Assembly (NCBI GenBank): GCA_001632425.1
Contig: KV425615.1
Location: 64,846 to 128,845, forward strand
DNA: 64,000 bases
From: Neolentinus lepideus HHB14362 ss-1
Taxonomy: Eukaryota > Basidiomycota > Agaricomycetes > Gloeophyllales > Gloeophyllaceae
Reading direction: 5' to 3'
The position numbers and the translations under genes were made by a program. The first letter of the stretch is position 1, and the number at the start of each line of letters is the position of its first letter. Shown one piece after another: positions 15,679 to 27,782 of the stretch. The notes under the pieces are model-generated. The model ran no database searches. It was not told the DNA's origin and worked only from the letters and a program-made list of their open reading frames with translations.

Positions 15679-17065
15679 ATGTCCAAGCCCATCAAGACCT
15701 GCGTGCTAGGCGTTGGCCTCGGTGGTCTCGTCTTTCATGTGCCATTTGTTCTTATCCTTCCGCAGTACTTCACCCTTCATGCTGTTATGGAGCGAAATCC
15801 TGCCTCTCCCAGCCGCGGAAAGGCCCATGAAAAATTTGACGGGAAGGGGAGCATTGACATGAGAAATGTCAAAATTCATAGAACGTTGGACGCCGTCACA
15901 AGTGATCCTGAAGTTGAATTGGTAGTCGTCACAACTCCCAGTGAGACACACTACAGTCTTGCAAAGGCCGCCTTGGAAGCTGGAAAGCATGGTAAGATTG
16001 ACTGATTTTTCGCCACCGGACCCGACTGAAATGCCTGGTTGTATAGTCCTTGTTGACAAGCCCGTCACGGCTACCTCTCAGCAGGCGAAAGAACTCGGTG
16101 CATTGGCCAAGTCCAAGGGCGTCGTCCTCTACGGATTCCAGAACAGAAGATGGGATTCCGATTTCCTTGCTCTTCGCCGTCTCCTCGCTCTGCCCGCGTC
16201 TTCTCCTCAGTCCCTCGGTGACATCCACGAATTTGAATCTCAGTGAGTAATATCTCTGTCTAAGCAAAGAGAAAATCTTCGATTGAATGGCGGTTGCAGT
16301 TACGACCGATATCGCGCGGAGCTGAAAGGCACCTGGAAAGATGAGCCCAAGCCCGCAAACGGTCAAGTGTATGACCTCGGCGCGCACCTCATAGACCAAG
16401 CCCTGGTTCTCTTCGGGCGACCAGAAAAGATCACCGCTTTCATCTCCAATATGAGAGGTGTCGGTTCTCCCGAGGTAGATGACAACGTAAGTCTACCCTC
16501 CCTCAAATTCTTCCGCGCTGCGGACGAACTAAACCAATTACCACCAGTTCACCATCTTCTTCCACTACCCCCCTCGCTCTGGCTCCTCTCACCCCCTCAC
16601 CGTCATCCTTCGGGCCGCCATCCTATCCGTCCGCGCCCCACAACTGCGGTACGTCGTCCGCGGCACAAGGGGCACTTTCATCAAGTACGGTCTTGATGTC
16701 CAGGAGGACCAGATCAAGGTCATGGACAGCCCCGAAGGCATCCTTAACCAACCCGGCTACGGAAAGGAGCCCGAGTCGATATGGGGAACTGTGCAGAACT
16801 TCAAGGGCGAGGAAGTTATTTCGACTACGTGAGTATCGAAACTTCATTTCGGTGCAATAATTGGCGGGTTGCTGACGACGATCGCAGATGGCCTACTGAG
16901 GAGGCTGGATCCTATGTCGAGCTGTGGAAGAATCTCGGGGAAGCTATTAGGAGTGGGAAGGAGCAGGCAGTCAAGTGGGAAGAGTCCACTGCCGTTATTG
17001 AAATGATCGAGCTCGCTCACCAGAGCTCGAAGGAAGGCAGGACGATCGCGGTACCCAAAGCTTGA
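15679..17065 (+). CDS. Gfo/Idh/MocA family NAD(P)-dependent oxidoreductase (copy 1)
   Basis: A cytosolic dehydrogenase of unknown sugar or polyol substrate. The dinucleotide motif is GVGLGGLVFHVPF at residues ~10-22, with VELVVVTTPSETHYSLAKAA and, across an intron, the catalytic-lysine motif VDKPVTATSQQA. The C-terminal substrate domain includes QVYDLGAHLIDQALVLFG and ends WEESTAVIEMIELAHQSSKE. Introns fall after EAGKH, after FES, after VDDN and after STT. The same junctions occur in the inverted paralogue at 23.4-24.8 kb, so the two copies are related by duplication. It lies head-to-head with the uracil phosphoribosyltransferase gene, 263 bp apart. Confidence 0.9.
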
Positions 17066-17282
17066 TTGGTCCCAAAAGGGAGGATATAGGAAGCATCTTG
17101 AATGTATTTGTATGTGTAGTCAAACCACGTCCTCTGAACGTATATTCCGATGCGGATTATGAAGAGAGCGCTGTCAGATAATATTTATACAGGGTAACCC
17201 GGCATCGTGAAACGGCGGCACGATCTGTCGAATACAACAAGGCATGATACACTTATAATCGTCCACAGAAAAATCAATGCAA

Positions 17283-19025
17283 TCAATCCTCCAGCCATTC
17301 ATTCCTTCTAACCCGTTCGATATACTGTCGTACCCAGATCGGTCGCCGTTGATGCTGAGCAATAAGGTCCTCCCTCACCCGCTGCTGCCGCTGCCTCTCC
17401 TCCCGTTGAGCCTCGTCCTCCTCCTCAAGCACTTCAGACACATTATTGTTCTCCCGTGCGTTGATTTCCGTTCTAATGCGCCCTTCCCGCTGCCGAAGCC
17501 GGGCCCTGCGTCGATTCCACACCTCGGGATGCAGCGTCATGAACAACAAACTCAGAAAGGCGTTGATCTTGTGCATCAGTGTAGGAGGATTCATGCGAGA
17601 GCCAGGGGCAGCATTCAAGGCGCGCTCCTCCCCATCTAGGCCTCTACATGCCGTCATATCCAACACCATATCGGTGTGGCTCTGAAACCGAGCGTTCCGC
17701 CGAGTGCGACCTCGGCCCATCCGACCTGCCGCCGCTTGCAGAAGATTTGGGACAGGGCCCGGTGGTACATTCGCGTTTCCACCTGCTGCAGCCCGAGGTG
17801 CTGGCTGAGGCTGCCCGTTGCCATTATCCGCATTTGCACCTCTGGGCACATCATAGCCTAAAGCAATCCTGACTGCACCCCAGAGTTCGTATACGACCCA
17901 GGCCGCGATGATAGCCCCGATGAACGGCTTCCGAGCGGGAGAAATGAAATAGAGTAGAAGGAGTGTCCGAATCGCAAGCATTACGAGAGGCGCAAGGAGC
18001 GCTCGGAGGGGTATATCGCGAATCTCGGCCATGAAAGGAGGCGCTGCCGCTGGATTAGCTGCGATTTGCGGTAAACCGAGTCGTTGTAGGTGTTGGTTAA
18101 TGTCTCCGGGAGTGCCGTGGAGAGCAAAGGCTTGGAAGCTCGAGTAAGGCCCTGGTCCGCTGGGATATGGAGAAGTAAGAATGATGGGGAATGTGTATGA
18201 GAGGACTTTGAGACAGTGAATTTGGAGGGGAGTTGGGGTTGTATCGGGATTAGTCAGAGAAAGATAACTCTGCCCACTGTGCATAGAGATTCGTTACTGA
18301 GATTGTTGGTTCACAGATACGATAGTACTTACCCTGAGCGTATCACCTCATAGCGGAGACCTGGATGTTCATCGTCTGACGCCGGGAACTCCTCGTCCAG
18401 AACGGAAGGCCAGATCCACCCCAAACTCTCGACGTGGGAGACGGCATTTCTGCGTGCCACCACCATGTCAGAAATGTTCGGCAGAGGCAGGGATGTGTTC
18501 ATGAGAGTGCCAATAGCCTGGTAATGCCTATGCAGAATGAACTGTAAAGAGGGTCGAGACATGCCACCCAACGGCTGCGGAAACCGCATCGTAGGTAGGA
18601 ATTGAGGATATGGCAAAAGGGAAGGGGGAACATGCTGTTGAGAAGAATTAACCGGGCTACCTGATCGTGCACTAGAGGTTGCAGAAACTGTTGGATTCTC
18701 CGGAGGGGTCGATGTCCATGCCGAGTAGTGGACAGCGAGATGGACAACCCTTGATTCATCGGGTGTCTGTAGAGGAAAGAGGAAATCAGTATACCTTCAG
18801 TTATTGACAAGAGGGATTGCGCACCTTCCAGAGATCGTCTACTCGTTCATCGTCGCGTAAGACACGACCTCGCCATATGATCTTCTGGCCCTCGACCCGC
18901 GGAGCGCCAGTACAGGCTCTGTGAATCTCATGCTTGATATCGAGAACGGTGGAATGCGAAGGGACTTGGACGTGGAAGGACAAGGAGTGTGATGGTAGCT
19001 CGACCTTGAGCGAGACCAAAGACAT
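17283..19025 (-). CDS. Ubiquitin-like-domain membrane protein (HERPUD/Usa1-like architecture)
   Basis: The N-terminus (start 19025) is a ubiquitin-like fold of about 75 residues: SLVSLKVELPSHSLSFHVQV, DIKHEIHRACTG, and QKIIWRGRVLRDDERVDDLW. A proline/serine-rich linker follows, then a middle region (PLGGMSRPSLQFILHRHYQA). Next come two adjacent hydrophobic helices (LRALLAPLVMLAIRTLLLLY and FIGAIIAAWVVYELWGAV), a glycine/alanine/asparagine-rich loop, and a charged, probably coiled C-terminal tail full of arginine and glutamate. A Ubl domain followed by a membrane hairpin is the layout of ERAD scaffolds such as HERPUD1 and Usa1, so an ER quality-control role is an inference from architecture, not from strong homology. 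It is divergent from the Argonaute gene with a 286-bp shared promoter region. Confidence 0.72.
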
Positions 19026-19311
19026 GACAGAGCAGCGGCAAGCAGAGAGGTTCTGTGGAACCAAGTTGAAGTACCCTTTATGGACGCCGTCACGACGTGG
19101 CTCAACAAGCTACGTGAGAAGAAATATCTATATGTGGTTATCATACAGTTAGCACCGCCACCGAAGCCGATCTACAGGCACGGTAGTACCGAAGTCTCCA
19201 GCTTTCCATCCAAGTCATCTTGGACGCGCGTATTAATCAAGTAAAGGTACAGCAACACGAAAAAACCCTCAGCAAAGCTCTACTGTCCTCTTTCTGGTGA
19301 GGTTAGTTGCA
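19026..19311. promoter_or_regulatory. Shared promoter region between divergent Ubl-protein and Argonaute genes
   Basis: Only 286 bp separate the two start codons, so both core promoters must fit here or overlap. I see no clear TATA box in either direction. Confidence 0.5.
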
Positions 19312-22300
19312 ATGAGCGCAAGGCCTCCTCCCGTTGGAAGGGCCGGGCGTAAGGTCTCGGTGACGGCAAACACTTTCAGTCTGTCTTGGCGAGACGATGC
19401 TGAAGGCTTTTATCACTACGATGGTTTGTCTTCTCCTCTGTGAGTTGTTGAATTATCTCTAAGTATCTGTTCAGTTTGTACGTACGACCCTTAATTGCAC
19501 TTTCGTCCATGAAGATAAAAGTAATACCGCGCAGCCATAGAGGTGATAGGAGCGACGAAACCTCCGTCAAGAAAGAAAGCCTATGAAATAGTTACTCGCA
19601 CTCAAACAGATAATCCACATATATTCACAGCAAGGGCGGGATTCGACGGCAACAAAAATCTCTGGTAAGTGATCGTCCGGAGCTCGCTGTTGAGCAGCCT
19701 GCGCAACAGAACTAGGTCTACGAGAATTTTTCATTTTCCGAACGGAAGACAAGAGGTATGTGTTTCCCGAATACAATGAACATCGTTAACATACGAAGGA
19801 ATAGTTCTTGATACCACTGAGGGCACCAGTTCCTGGTGCTGCACCAATCGCTCCTCCTAGGAAATATGTTCGAGTGGTAGTCACATATATCCGTGGCGTT
19901 AATAAAACGTGAGTTTCTCTCAGTTGTCTTGACCTCACCTGCTAATTCTTGCCAAGTATGCTCAGGCCGTATCAGCGAAACGAAGACAGAAATGCGGCTC
20001 AGGAGCAGAATGCCCTCAGCACTATCAACGCACTCAATGTCATAGTCAACAGTGCACCACTCATGTACGTTTGAGCGGGCTCTGACCGTAGAGTGCTCTG
20101 TGTTTAAGCATGTTTTGACTGCCTTCGACAGTCAAGGAATTCGTGACGGACGTCGGCTCTTCCCGGAAATGGAGGGAAAGAAGACTGGCCCATTCCACCT
20201 TGTAATGGGATATTTTCAGTCTGTGTATATCCTCTCATAACGCCTATACGCGTTCATTGGCAATAGGAGCGTGCGTTCAATCCCGTCAGGTCTCATGGTG
20301 AACGTCGATATTGCAACCGGATTGATGTGAGTAGTTGTTCGACTAGGTGATAAAATACCGACGTCCGCAGATTACGACCTGGTCCACTGTTTCAAGTGTG
20401 CCTGGATTTCCTGAACGAACCGGGGCGTAACCGCAGAGGCAGGGAATTGGCGGGAGATGCTCTGCGGCTGACTCGACGGGACCCCAGCTTCCGTTTTCTC
20501 AATCACAGTCTCAAAGGGGTCAAGTTTCGCGTAATTATACGAGGTCGACCCGATTTGGAAAACAAGATCCTGACCGTTCACGGTATTGTGGAAAACGCGG
20601 CACAAACTCCCTTTGAAAAAGGGGGGGAAAGAATCACTGTAGCAGTCTGTACCCGATGTTGATCTATATTGTCTAGAAGCCTCGCTGAATTGTGTCTAGG
20701 ATCACTATCAACAGCACCACAACGCGATAATAAGAGATCATCGGATGATAGGTATCAAAACATACATTGGCAATGTCTACCCGCTGCAGTTCTGCCATGT
20801 AGCACACGCTCAGCTGTATAAGAGGAGTCTTCCGAAATGGATTCAAGATGAGGTCATTTCATCGTCCAAAACGTCACCTCAAGAGCGTCTGAAGCGGATA
20901 CGACAAGCCAGATTAGTAAGCTGCTTGCCGATGTGTCCCTAGGCACTGACTGACATGTACCTTAGGACCTTGGCTACGACAATTCTCCGTGGATACATGA
21001 GTCTGGTCTGAGTATCCGGCCCGAACCAATGAGCGGCATCGCTGCTCGTATTATTGATCCCCCGACCCTCCACTTCCATCTTCCCGGACACAACAGCCCC
21101 CGGCATAGTATCTCTCCGGTAATTCTGACTCTTGTTCAAAACACAGACTCGCTTATTACTCGAGGTAGAAGAACGATACCAGCTGGAAAGGTGCATGGGA
21201 CGTCAGGGCACGCACTTTTGCGGTAGCCGGCCGGATAGTGAATAAGGTGGGGTTGATCAATTTTGCTGGCATGAAAGAACAGGAAACGCAGAGGTTTTAC
21301 CGCGACCTGCGCTCTATCCTGCATGAACATGGTAAGTGGATTAACCATTGATCGCGTATGGATTATTCACCCTGCGACAGGAATTGGTGAGTTGTGCTGA
21401 TATCTGTCATCAAAATCCGAGACGACGCGTGCGCCGTTCCTCTATAGTTATCCACGATCAGAACCCTTTTCTTCAGACACAAGAACCGGCAGGCGTAGAT
21501 GAAGAGGTACAAATATATTCATAGCTACTAACAATATCGGGTTTGACGGCCATCTCATTTCAAGTGGCTGAGACACTGGGTGCAATATCACCCAGCTGAC
21601 CTTATAATCGCAATACTTCCGACCAACGCACCCGATATTTACAGAACGGTCAAGAGATTCGGTGATGTCGAAGCTGGAGTTGTTACGCAATGTGTGGTAC
21701 GCGCGAGTCAGCTTTGCACTCACGACGTATGTTAAACTGGCATTATTGCAAGCGGCACGGGAAGAAGTTCGACAACCAATACCTCAACAATCTATCTCTG
21801 AAGTGATGACATTCTAACCATGTTGTATCTAGTAGCTTGCCAGGACTGATCACAATTCATCCTAGGATCAACGCAAAGCTGGGTGGCGTGAACAATTATG
21901 CAAGTGGACTTGAAATTTTTCAGCAAAAGAACGTAATCGTCTTCGGTAGGTCTGTCGGGACATCAAGTGTAACCAATCTTACATCCGGCTCGGTGTAGGG
22001 GCGGACGTCAGTCGTCCTGCTGCAGGTCTTCAGCCTGCTATCGCATCTGTAGTGTCTTCCTGGGACGATTACGGGTGCCAGTACATGGCGCAAATCAGCA
22101 TTCAGCCACCACAGCAAGAGATTATCTCCGATTTACAGAAGATGGTATATGTGAGCTCCTGTGGCATCCTTCTGATACGTGCGGAAGCTTAATGAACATC
22201 AGGAAGCCGTCAGGTTTTACTTTTCTCAGCGCACAAAGCGAGAGCTACCGCTATCGAAGAGATTGCCGGGAGCGATTCTATTCTATAGAGATGGTGTCTC

Positions 22301-23254
22301 TGAAGGGGAATATGCTGCGATCGCAAAGGAAGAGATTGGGTCTATTCGGAGTACGCATACTATAGGTCATCAATTTAACACGTATTCACTTGGTTATCTG
22401 AACAGGAGCTCTGCAACAGGTAGTGGTGGAGATTAGCGAGAGATTCAACTTGCAACCTCCACCCCAAATTCCTAAACTCACGTTCATCGTGGTCGGGAAG
22501 CGGCATCACATCCGCTTTTTCCCTGATATTCTTTCCCCTCAAGACCCCATGAACGCAGCAGATCAGACAGGCAATTGTCGGCCAGGACTGGTGGTTGATA
22601 GAGATGTTACTAATCCAACGTATGTGACTTCAGACGATATGTGATGCTTTTCATTTACATTGAGCTTCACTCCTAGTGAATATAATTTCTACCTCCAGAG
22701 TCATGCTGCTCTGAGGAATAGCAGTAAGTATTCACTGATGCCTCTCCAGTTCATGATAATGAAGCATGTATTCACTCTACAGCTAGTCGGTCAAGTCACT
22801 ATATCGTGATCCTGGACGCAATCAACATATCTCCAGATCTGTAGGTGTTTGTGACAAAAATGTTTCTGCAGAGACCAAGAATCCCTCTTCTATTTAGACT
22901 TCAAAGCATCTCATATGCGCTATGCCATGTTTATGCACGAGCCTCTCGCTCCGTGTCCAGACCAGCCCCTGTCTACTGTACGTTCTACACTTTACCCTGT
23001 ATATTTTCGCATTGACGAATTCCTGCTACAGACGCCGATGTAAGTCCGTTCTTCACGTTGCAGGGAGCATCTTTTCATGCCGAGTTACGCAGCTTGTCTG
23101 TCGGAGGGCTCGGTTCCATTTCGACACCGAAGTCGCGACGCACTTGGATTACGCCTCCGACGCTAGCGGAGACCAGCCATTCAACATCGAGCACTGGAAG
23201 AGCCACTTCAAGGACATCCACGTGGGGATGAAGGGGATGATGTATTTCGTCTGA
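19312..23254 (+). CDS. Argonaute (PIWI-domain) RNA-silencing protein
   Basis: A small-RNA-guided silencing effector. The start at 19312 opens a basic N-terminus. The N domain includes HIFTARAGFDGNKNLW; the linker and PAZ region includes FQVCLDFLNEPGRNRRGREL and GIVENAAQTPFEKGGERITV; then YPLQFCHVAHAQLYKRSLPK and HESGLSIRPEPMSGIAARII. The PIWI domain carries FGADVSRPAAG (first Asp), PPQQEIISDLQKMV (glutamate finger), ILFYRDGVSEGEYAAIAKEE (second Asp) and PVYYADLVCRRARFHFD, where Asp holds the fourth catalytic position. A DEDD tetrad is therefore present, which suggests cleavage competence. The protein ends IHVGMKGMMYFV. There are about 20 very short exons; every junction I followed keeps frame, so it appears intact (roughly 900 residues). 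No Dicer or RdRP gene is in the window. Confidence 0.92.
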
Positions 23255-23449
23255 TCTCTTGACTATCGAGACGTAGAAGATCAATCTGGGACCACTGCTA
23301 GACAGTGACTCCGCACATGGACTTTGGCAAGATCTTTGATATATATGTTTATTTGTGTAGCAATGCTGTAGGTGCTGGAAGCCCTATGCCATTGTGCGTA
23401 CCGAAGTTGTCAATGCTACCGATCCAAATACAACCATCGCCATCTACAC

Positions 23450-24811
23450 CTACGTTCGGGTTACGTCGACGGTCCTTCCCTCCTTTTGGCTCAGGTACGC
23501 CAGCTCAATCATCTCGATCACAGCAGTAGCTTCCTCCCATTTAACCATGAGCTGCGTACCATTCCTGATGGCATTTGCCACATTCACATAGAGCCCTGTA
23601 TACGAGCCTTTCTTCTCAGTTGGCCACCTGCAGACATTCGCCTCAGGTCACCCAGTTGGCTTGTGACTAGACTAACTCACGTTGATGTAACAACCTCTCC
23701 ATCCTCTCGTAGGTTTTCTAGTGTCCCCCACATTCCCTCATGCTCCTTCCCGTACTCTTCATTCTCAGTGATTTGCGCGGGGTCCGACATAGCTCTGATA
23801 TGCCCCTCCTGCCCGTCCGATCCGTACTTCGTGTACGTACCCTGCGTGCCGCGCACAACCCACCGTAGCTGCGGTGCACTAACCGACAGAATGTGTGAGC
23901 GCAGGATTACTGTCAGCGAGTGCGGACGGTTAGGCGGAAAGGGGGTATAGTGGAAGTAGATTGTGAACTGAGGAAGAAGGAAACAGTTTTAAGTCAGAAC
24001 TACTTAGGCCCGGAGCTAGACGTACGCAGTCATCGACATTGGGATCACCTATTCCCCGGACGTTCTGTATGAAAGCAGTAATTTTCGTAGGTCGGCCGAA
24101 GAGTACCAACGCTTGGTCGATGAGGTGCGAGCCGAGGTCGTATACCAGGCCGGTGCCCGGCGCGGCGCGGTCTTTCCAGGTGCCTTTGAGGAATGTGCGG
24201 TAACGATCGTGTCTGCGAGAACCTTAAATTATCAAGTACTTGAGCGGGTTTAGAGAAGCCGACCTGGACTCGAATTCATAGACGTGCCCGAGGGACTGAG
24301 GGGAGGTCATCGGAAGAGACAGTAGGGATCTTAGTGCGAACCAGTCGGCTTCGAATCGGCGGTTCTGATACGCGGCTAGGACAAGGTTCCTCGACTTTGC
24401 GAGTTCTGCAAGTTCACGGGCCTGCTGGGCAGCAGCAGTCACTGGTTTATCAACCATGACTAATGCATGTTTACTCCATCAGTTACGATACCAGATCATC
24501 AACACAGGGATACACAGCACACCATGCTTCCCCGCCTCCAACGCTCTCCTCGCTAGCCCATGGTGGGTCTCATTCGGCGTGGTCACCACGACCAGCTCGA
24601 TCACCTCATCCGCAAGCACCTCCTCCATGCTCTCATAAATCTTGACCGCATCCATTTTGGAACCCCAGCGTGCGCGCGCTTTGCTGCTCCGGGAGGGCTC
24701 GAGCACAGCGTAGAGGGTGAAGAGGTGCGGGAGGGCCAGGAGGAAGGGGATATGGAAGACGAGGCCACCGAGGCCGGTGCCGAGGACGCAAGTTTTGATG
24801 GGGGTGGACAT
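23450..24811 (-). CDS. Gfo/Idh/MocA family oxidoreductase (copy 2, inverted paralogue)
   Basis: Same family and same domain order as the gene at 15.7 kb. The N-terminus MSTPIKTCVLGTGLGGLVFH is almost identical to copy 1. IELVVVTTPNETHHGLARRA, VDKPVTAAAQQARELAELAK, YQNRRFEADWFALRSLL and LVYDLGSHLIDQALVLFGRP follow. The C-terminal exon reads WPTEKKGSYTGLYVNVANAI and ends EGRTVDVTRT. Introns sit at the positions seen in copy 1. GC content and synonymous changes are clearly different, so the duplication is not recent. It converges on Argonaute, whose stop lies only 195 bp away. Substrate unknown. Confidence 0.88.
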
Positions 24812-25744
24812 GTCAAGGTCACAAAGGGAGGAGTCTGGCTGCAGCGAGGTAGACTTGGATTGTCGATTATCAAGGCAGGTATAAGAATCACTCGGTCCGA
24901 TGCACCGCGAGCCTTGTATATCACGTATAAAAATAGAAGGGCGCGAAATATAGTTGATATTGTGAAGGCGGCAGAGGCATCTATTTGACCGGAAAGTCAG
25001 TCCAGTCCAGTCCCGTCCAGATAGCTTTCTCACCTGGAGAGGGCGGCAAGAAGACACGTGTCCATGTCAACACTGTAAAGTGAAGCGATGCGAACGCAGT
25101 CTAACCAACTAGCTTAGGTCTTTCGCAGTTACTAGCACCACACCGTTGCGCGTCGAGGTCACAGTACATAGTCGAAGAGATTCCCGACTTCGAGCATCTG
25201 CTGGACCTCGTCTGCGCAAAGCTGGGAATCAGGGGAATGTAATCATACACCCTAGTAATTTTGTGGAAAGAGGCCCTTGTCAGCGTAATCGCCGTTTGAG
25301 AGATTCAACCAATTATGTGGCAGGATCAGAAAATTTGACAAAGTCATAGTATTCTGCGTCCGCAAAGGGCAGGTTTATTATCCTGGAAGGGAAGAATGGC
25401 GAATGAGACACAATGCCATTGCAGTCCATATTTCTGCGAAGCAATAGAGATGAGGCTGAGAAAGACGCTGAGTAGTCCCGTGAGTTGAGTTGAGCGCCGT
25501 GATCATCGTCGCAGATGAGCGCTGGCAGGCAGTACCAGGCAATACGATGAATGAAGAGTCACTGCGTCGAGCATAGCCAGAGTCGGTGTTGGAGAGAGGG
25601 TCGGCAGCACAAACGGAAACAAAACACTGCGATCAGTAGCACGTGCGGGGACTTTGTTCCCCAAGTCGCGTCTTCCGCGTCCTTCGCATGTTCTCCGTAC
25701 TTTAAAGTCTTTAACTTTCCTTCTTCGTCCCAGCCCAACTCGCC
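24812..25744. other. Divergent intergenic region, Gfo/Idh copy 2 and PKA regulatory subunit
   Basis: 933 bp between two divergent start codons. No convincing coding sequence is seen; it should contain both promoters. Confidence 0.5.
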
Positions 25745-27362
25745 ATGTCCACCTTTGACGCCCTCATCGCCGACCTCATCCGCGACGCACGTCGCGTCCA
25801 GCCCAAAGATGCCCTCCAGTTCTGTGCAAACTGGTTCCAGTCCCGCCTCGAGGAGCAGCGTGCCAGGTGCCGTGACATTCTCGCACAACACCCCTCCTTT
25901 TTGCACGACCTACCCCAGGACCACTACCACGACATCTCCATCTCATCCAGCGGCAGCGGCAGCAATTTTACGTCAGTCACCGTCTCTCCCTACGAGCCTG
26001 CTGGCGTATCGCGTCCGTCCATCCGCCAAAGTATTGCAGCTAGTCCGTTCGGGACGCTCGATGTACCAGGAAATGCACTGCTGTCAGATACAACTCCTCG
26101 AAGCTCATCCAGTAGCATGCTGCCAGCTCTTCCGCCCACGTTTAGAGTGAATGGCCAAGAGATGTCTCCCGTGTCTCCACTTACCGTCAGAGGAAGATAC
26201 AGCGTCCACGAGAGCATGCTCCCGCCTACTCAGAGTATGTTCCACCAGCCTCCCCCACCTCCAATAGAAACCGCAGAGGATTTTCTGCAGCCATTCAGTT
26301 CCACCATCTTGGCTCGCCGGACATCTGTCAGTGCAGAGTCTATACCAGTTGACAGTGAATCGGATGAGCCTCTCCCTCACTTCCCCAAAACGCCCGAACA
26401 ACTGAGACGTATCAAAGCGTCCATCGCAAACAATTTCATTTTCCGTGATCTAGATGAGGAGCAAGAAACGGGTGTATTGAACGCGATGCAGGAAATGCAA
26501 GTCGAAAAGGATGAGGTGGTCATCCGGCAAGGCGATGTGGGAGAATATTTCTACGTGGTCGAGTCAGGGCTGTTCTACTGTTACATCCGCCAGGACAACA
26601 ATCAACCTTCCTGGTATACTGCCCCGGAAGGCGCTAGAACGCCTCCACCCCTCCCACCACAGCCCGGCCATCACCCAGAGTTCGGGAAGAAAGTATCAGA
26701 ATGCAAACCTGGAAGCTCGTTTGGCGAGCTCGCGCTCATGTACGGCCATCCTCGTGCTGCAACGGTACAAGCCATGGAGCCATCTGTACTGTGGTCACTC
26801 GACCGGATTACCTTCCGCACGATCATCCTCAAAGCCGCGCATCGTAGGCGGACGATGTATGAGCAGTTCCTTGCGAGTGTGCCACTTCTGACGTCGCTTT
26901 CTGCGGAGGAGCGGAGCAAGGTCGCGGACGCGCTCGTCAGCCGGGTGTACCAGGACGGAGAGGCTGTGGTTCGACAAGGCGAGATGGGGGACAATTTCTT
27001 CTTTGTCGAGGATGGTGAGGCGACGGCGACCAAGACGCAGACAGGCGAAGATGGGCAGACGACCGAAATCACGGTGAACCGCCTGACAAAAGGCGACTAT
27101 TTTGGAGGTGAGCACTGCTTTGCCGCGCGCGATCGCATGTTGACAGCTGGTGGGATTAACAGAGCTGTCGCTGTTGCGCATGGCGCCTCGTGCAGCGACG
27201 GTTAGCGCGATATTCCGCACGAACCCGGCGCTGCCGAAGCTCAAGGTGGCGGCTTTGGATGCGAACGCATTTACGCGCCTACTCGGGCCTCTGCGTGAGA
27301 TTATGGAGCGCAACGCCGGCGAGGCGTATGGACCGACATACAGATTCCCCCCCAGTCCCTAG
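25745..27362 (+). CDS. cAMP-dependent protein kinase regulatory subunit
   Basis: The inhibitory, cAMP-binding subunit of PKA. The N-terminal dimerization/docking helix pair is TFDALIADLIRDARRVQPKD with ALQFCANWFQSRLEEQRAR. A long Ser/Pro-rich linker follows. The pseudo/auto-phosphorylation site ARRTSVSAE near residue 200 fits RRxS, so this is the phosphorylatable type. Two cyclic-nucleotide-binding domains follow: the first with GSSFGELALMYGHPRAATV, the second with DNFFFVEDGEA and, after an intron (27109 to about 27162), GELSLLRMAPRAATV. Both PBC motifs keep the FGE(L/S)xL...PRAAT residues needed for cAMP. The first domain has a Pro-rich insertion (TPPPLPPQPGHHP) in a beta-hairpin. One intron only; about 520 residues. 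Confidence 0.95.
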
Positions 27363-27782
27363 TGTATTGCTCGCTGTATCGTGTAGTTTGTTTGTGTTGT
27401 TCGTCAAGTACTCTATCAATAGCGTATAGTATTTCCGTGTGAATTAATCCGGCTCTCCATCCGGAGTGGCACTGTTAGCCCCGTTTCGTAACGTCGCAAC
27501 GGCGGAGAGAAGCGTTGCAACAAGTATGCACCAGTGGAGACCCTCGGAAGGTCCTTATATACCGCCTTATTGATGTCTAACGTAAATCTCTTTCTTTTGA
27601 ATGCGCGTCGGAACGGACGCCAAGTCCTCCATCCTTTTGTCCTCACCCCCCATTCATCCGCCTCCAACCACCCCTTCCCTGTCTTGAAGGTGGTTTCAAA
27701 TATTCCTGCATCCGCTCTACGTGTCGACGAATAGAATCAACCCTTACGCTCCTTAATTTTCTTGTTTTTCTTGGTCCCAGCC
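27363..27782. other. Intergenic region
   Basis: 3' side of the PKA regulatory subunit gene and upstream region of the next gene. No gene is visible. Confidence 0.5.

Noticed and set aside
10692..17065. A sulfur/pyrimidine metabolic cluster
   Set aside because: Sulfite reductase, uracil salvage and an unknown dehydrogenase share no pathway; proximity alone is not evidence.
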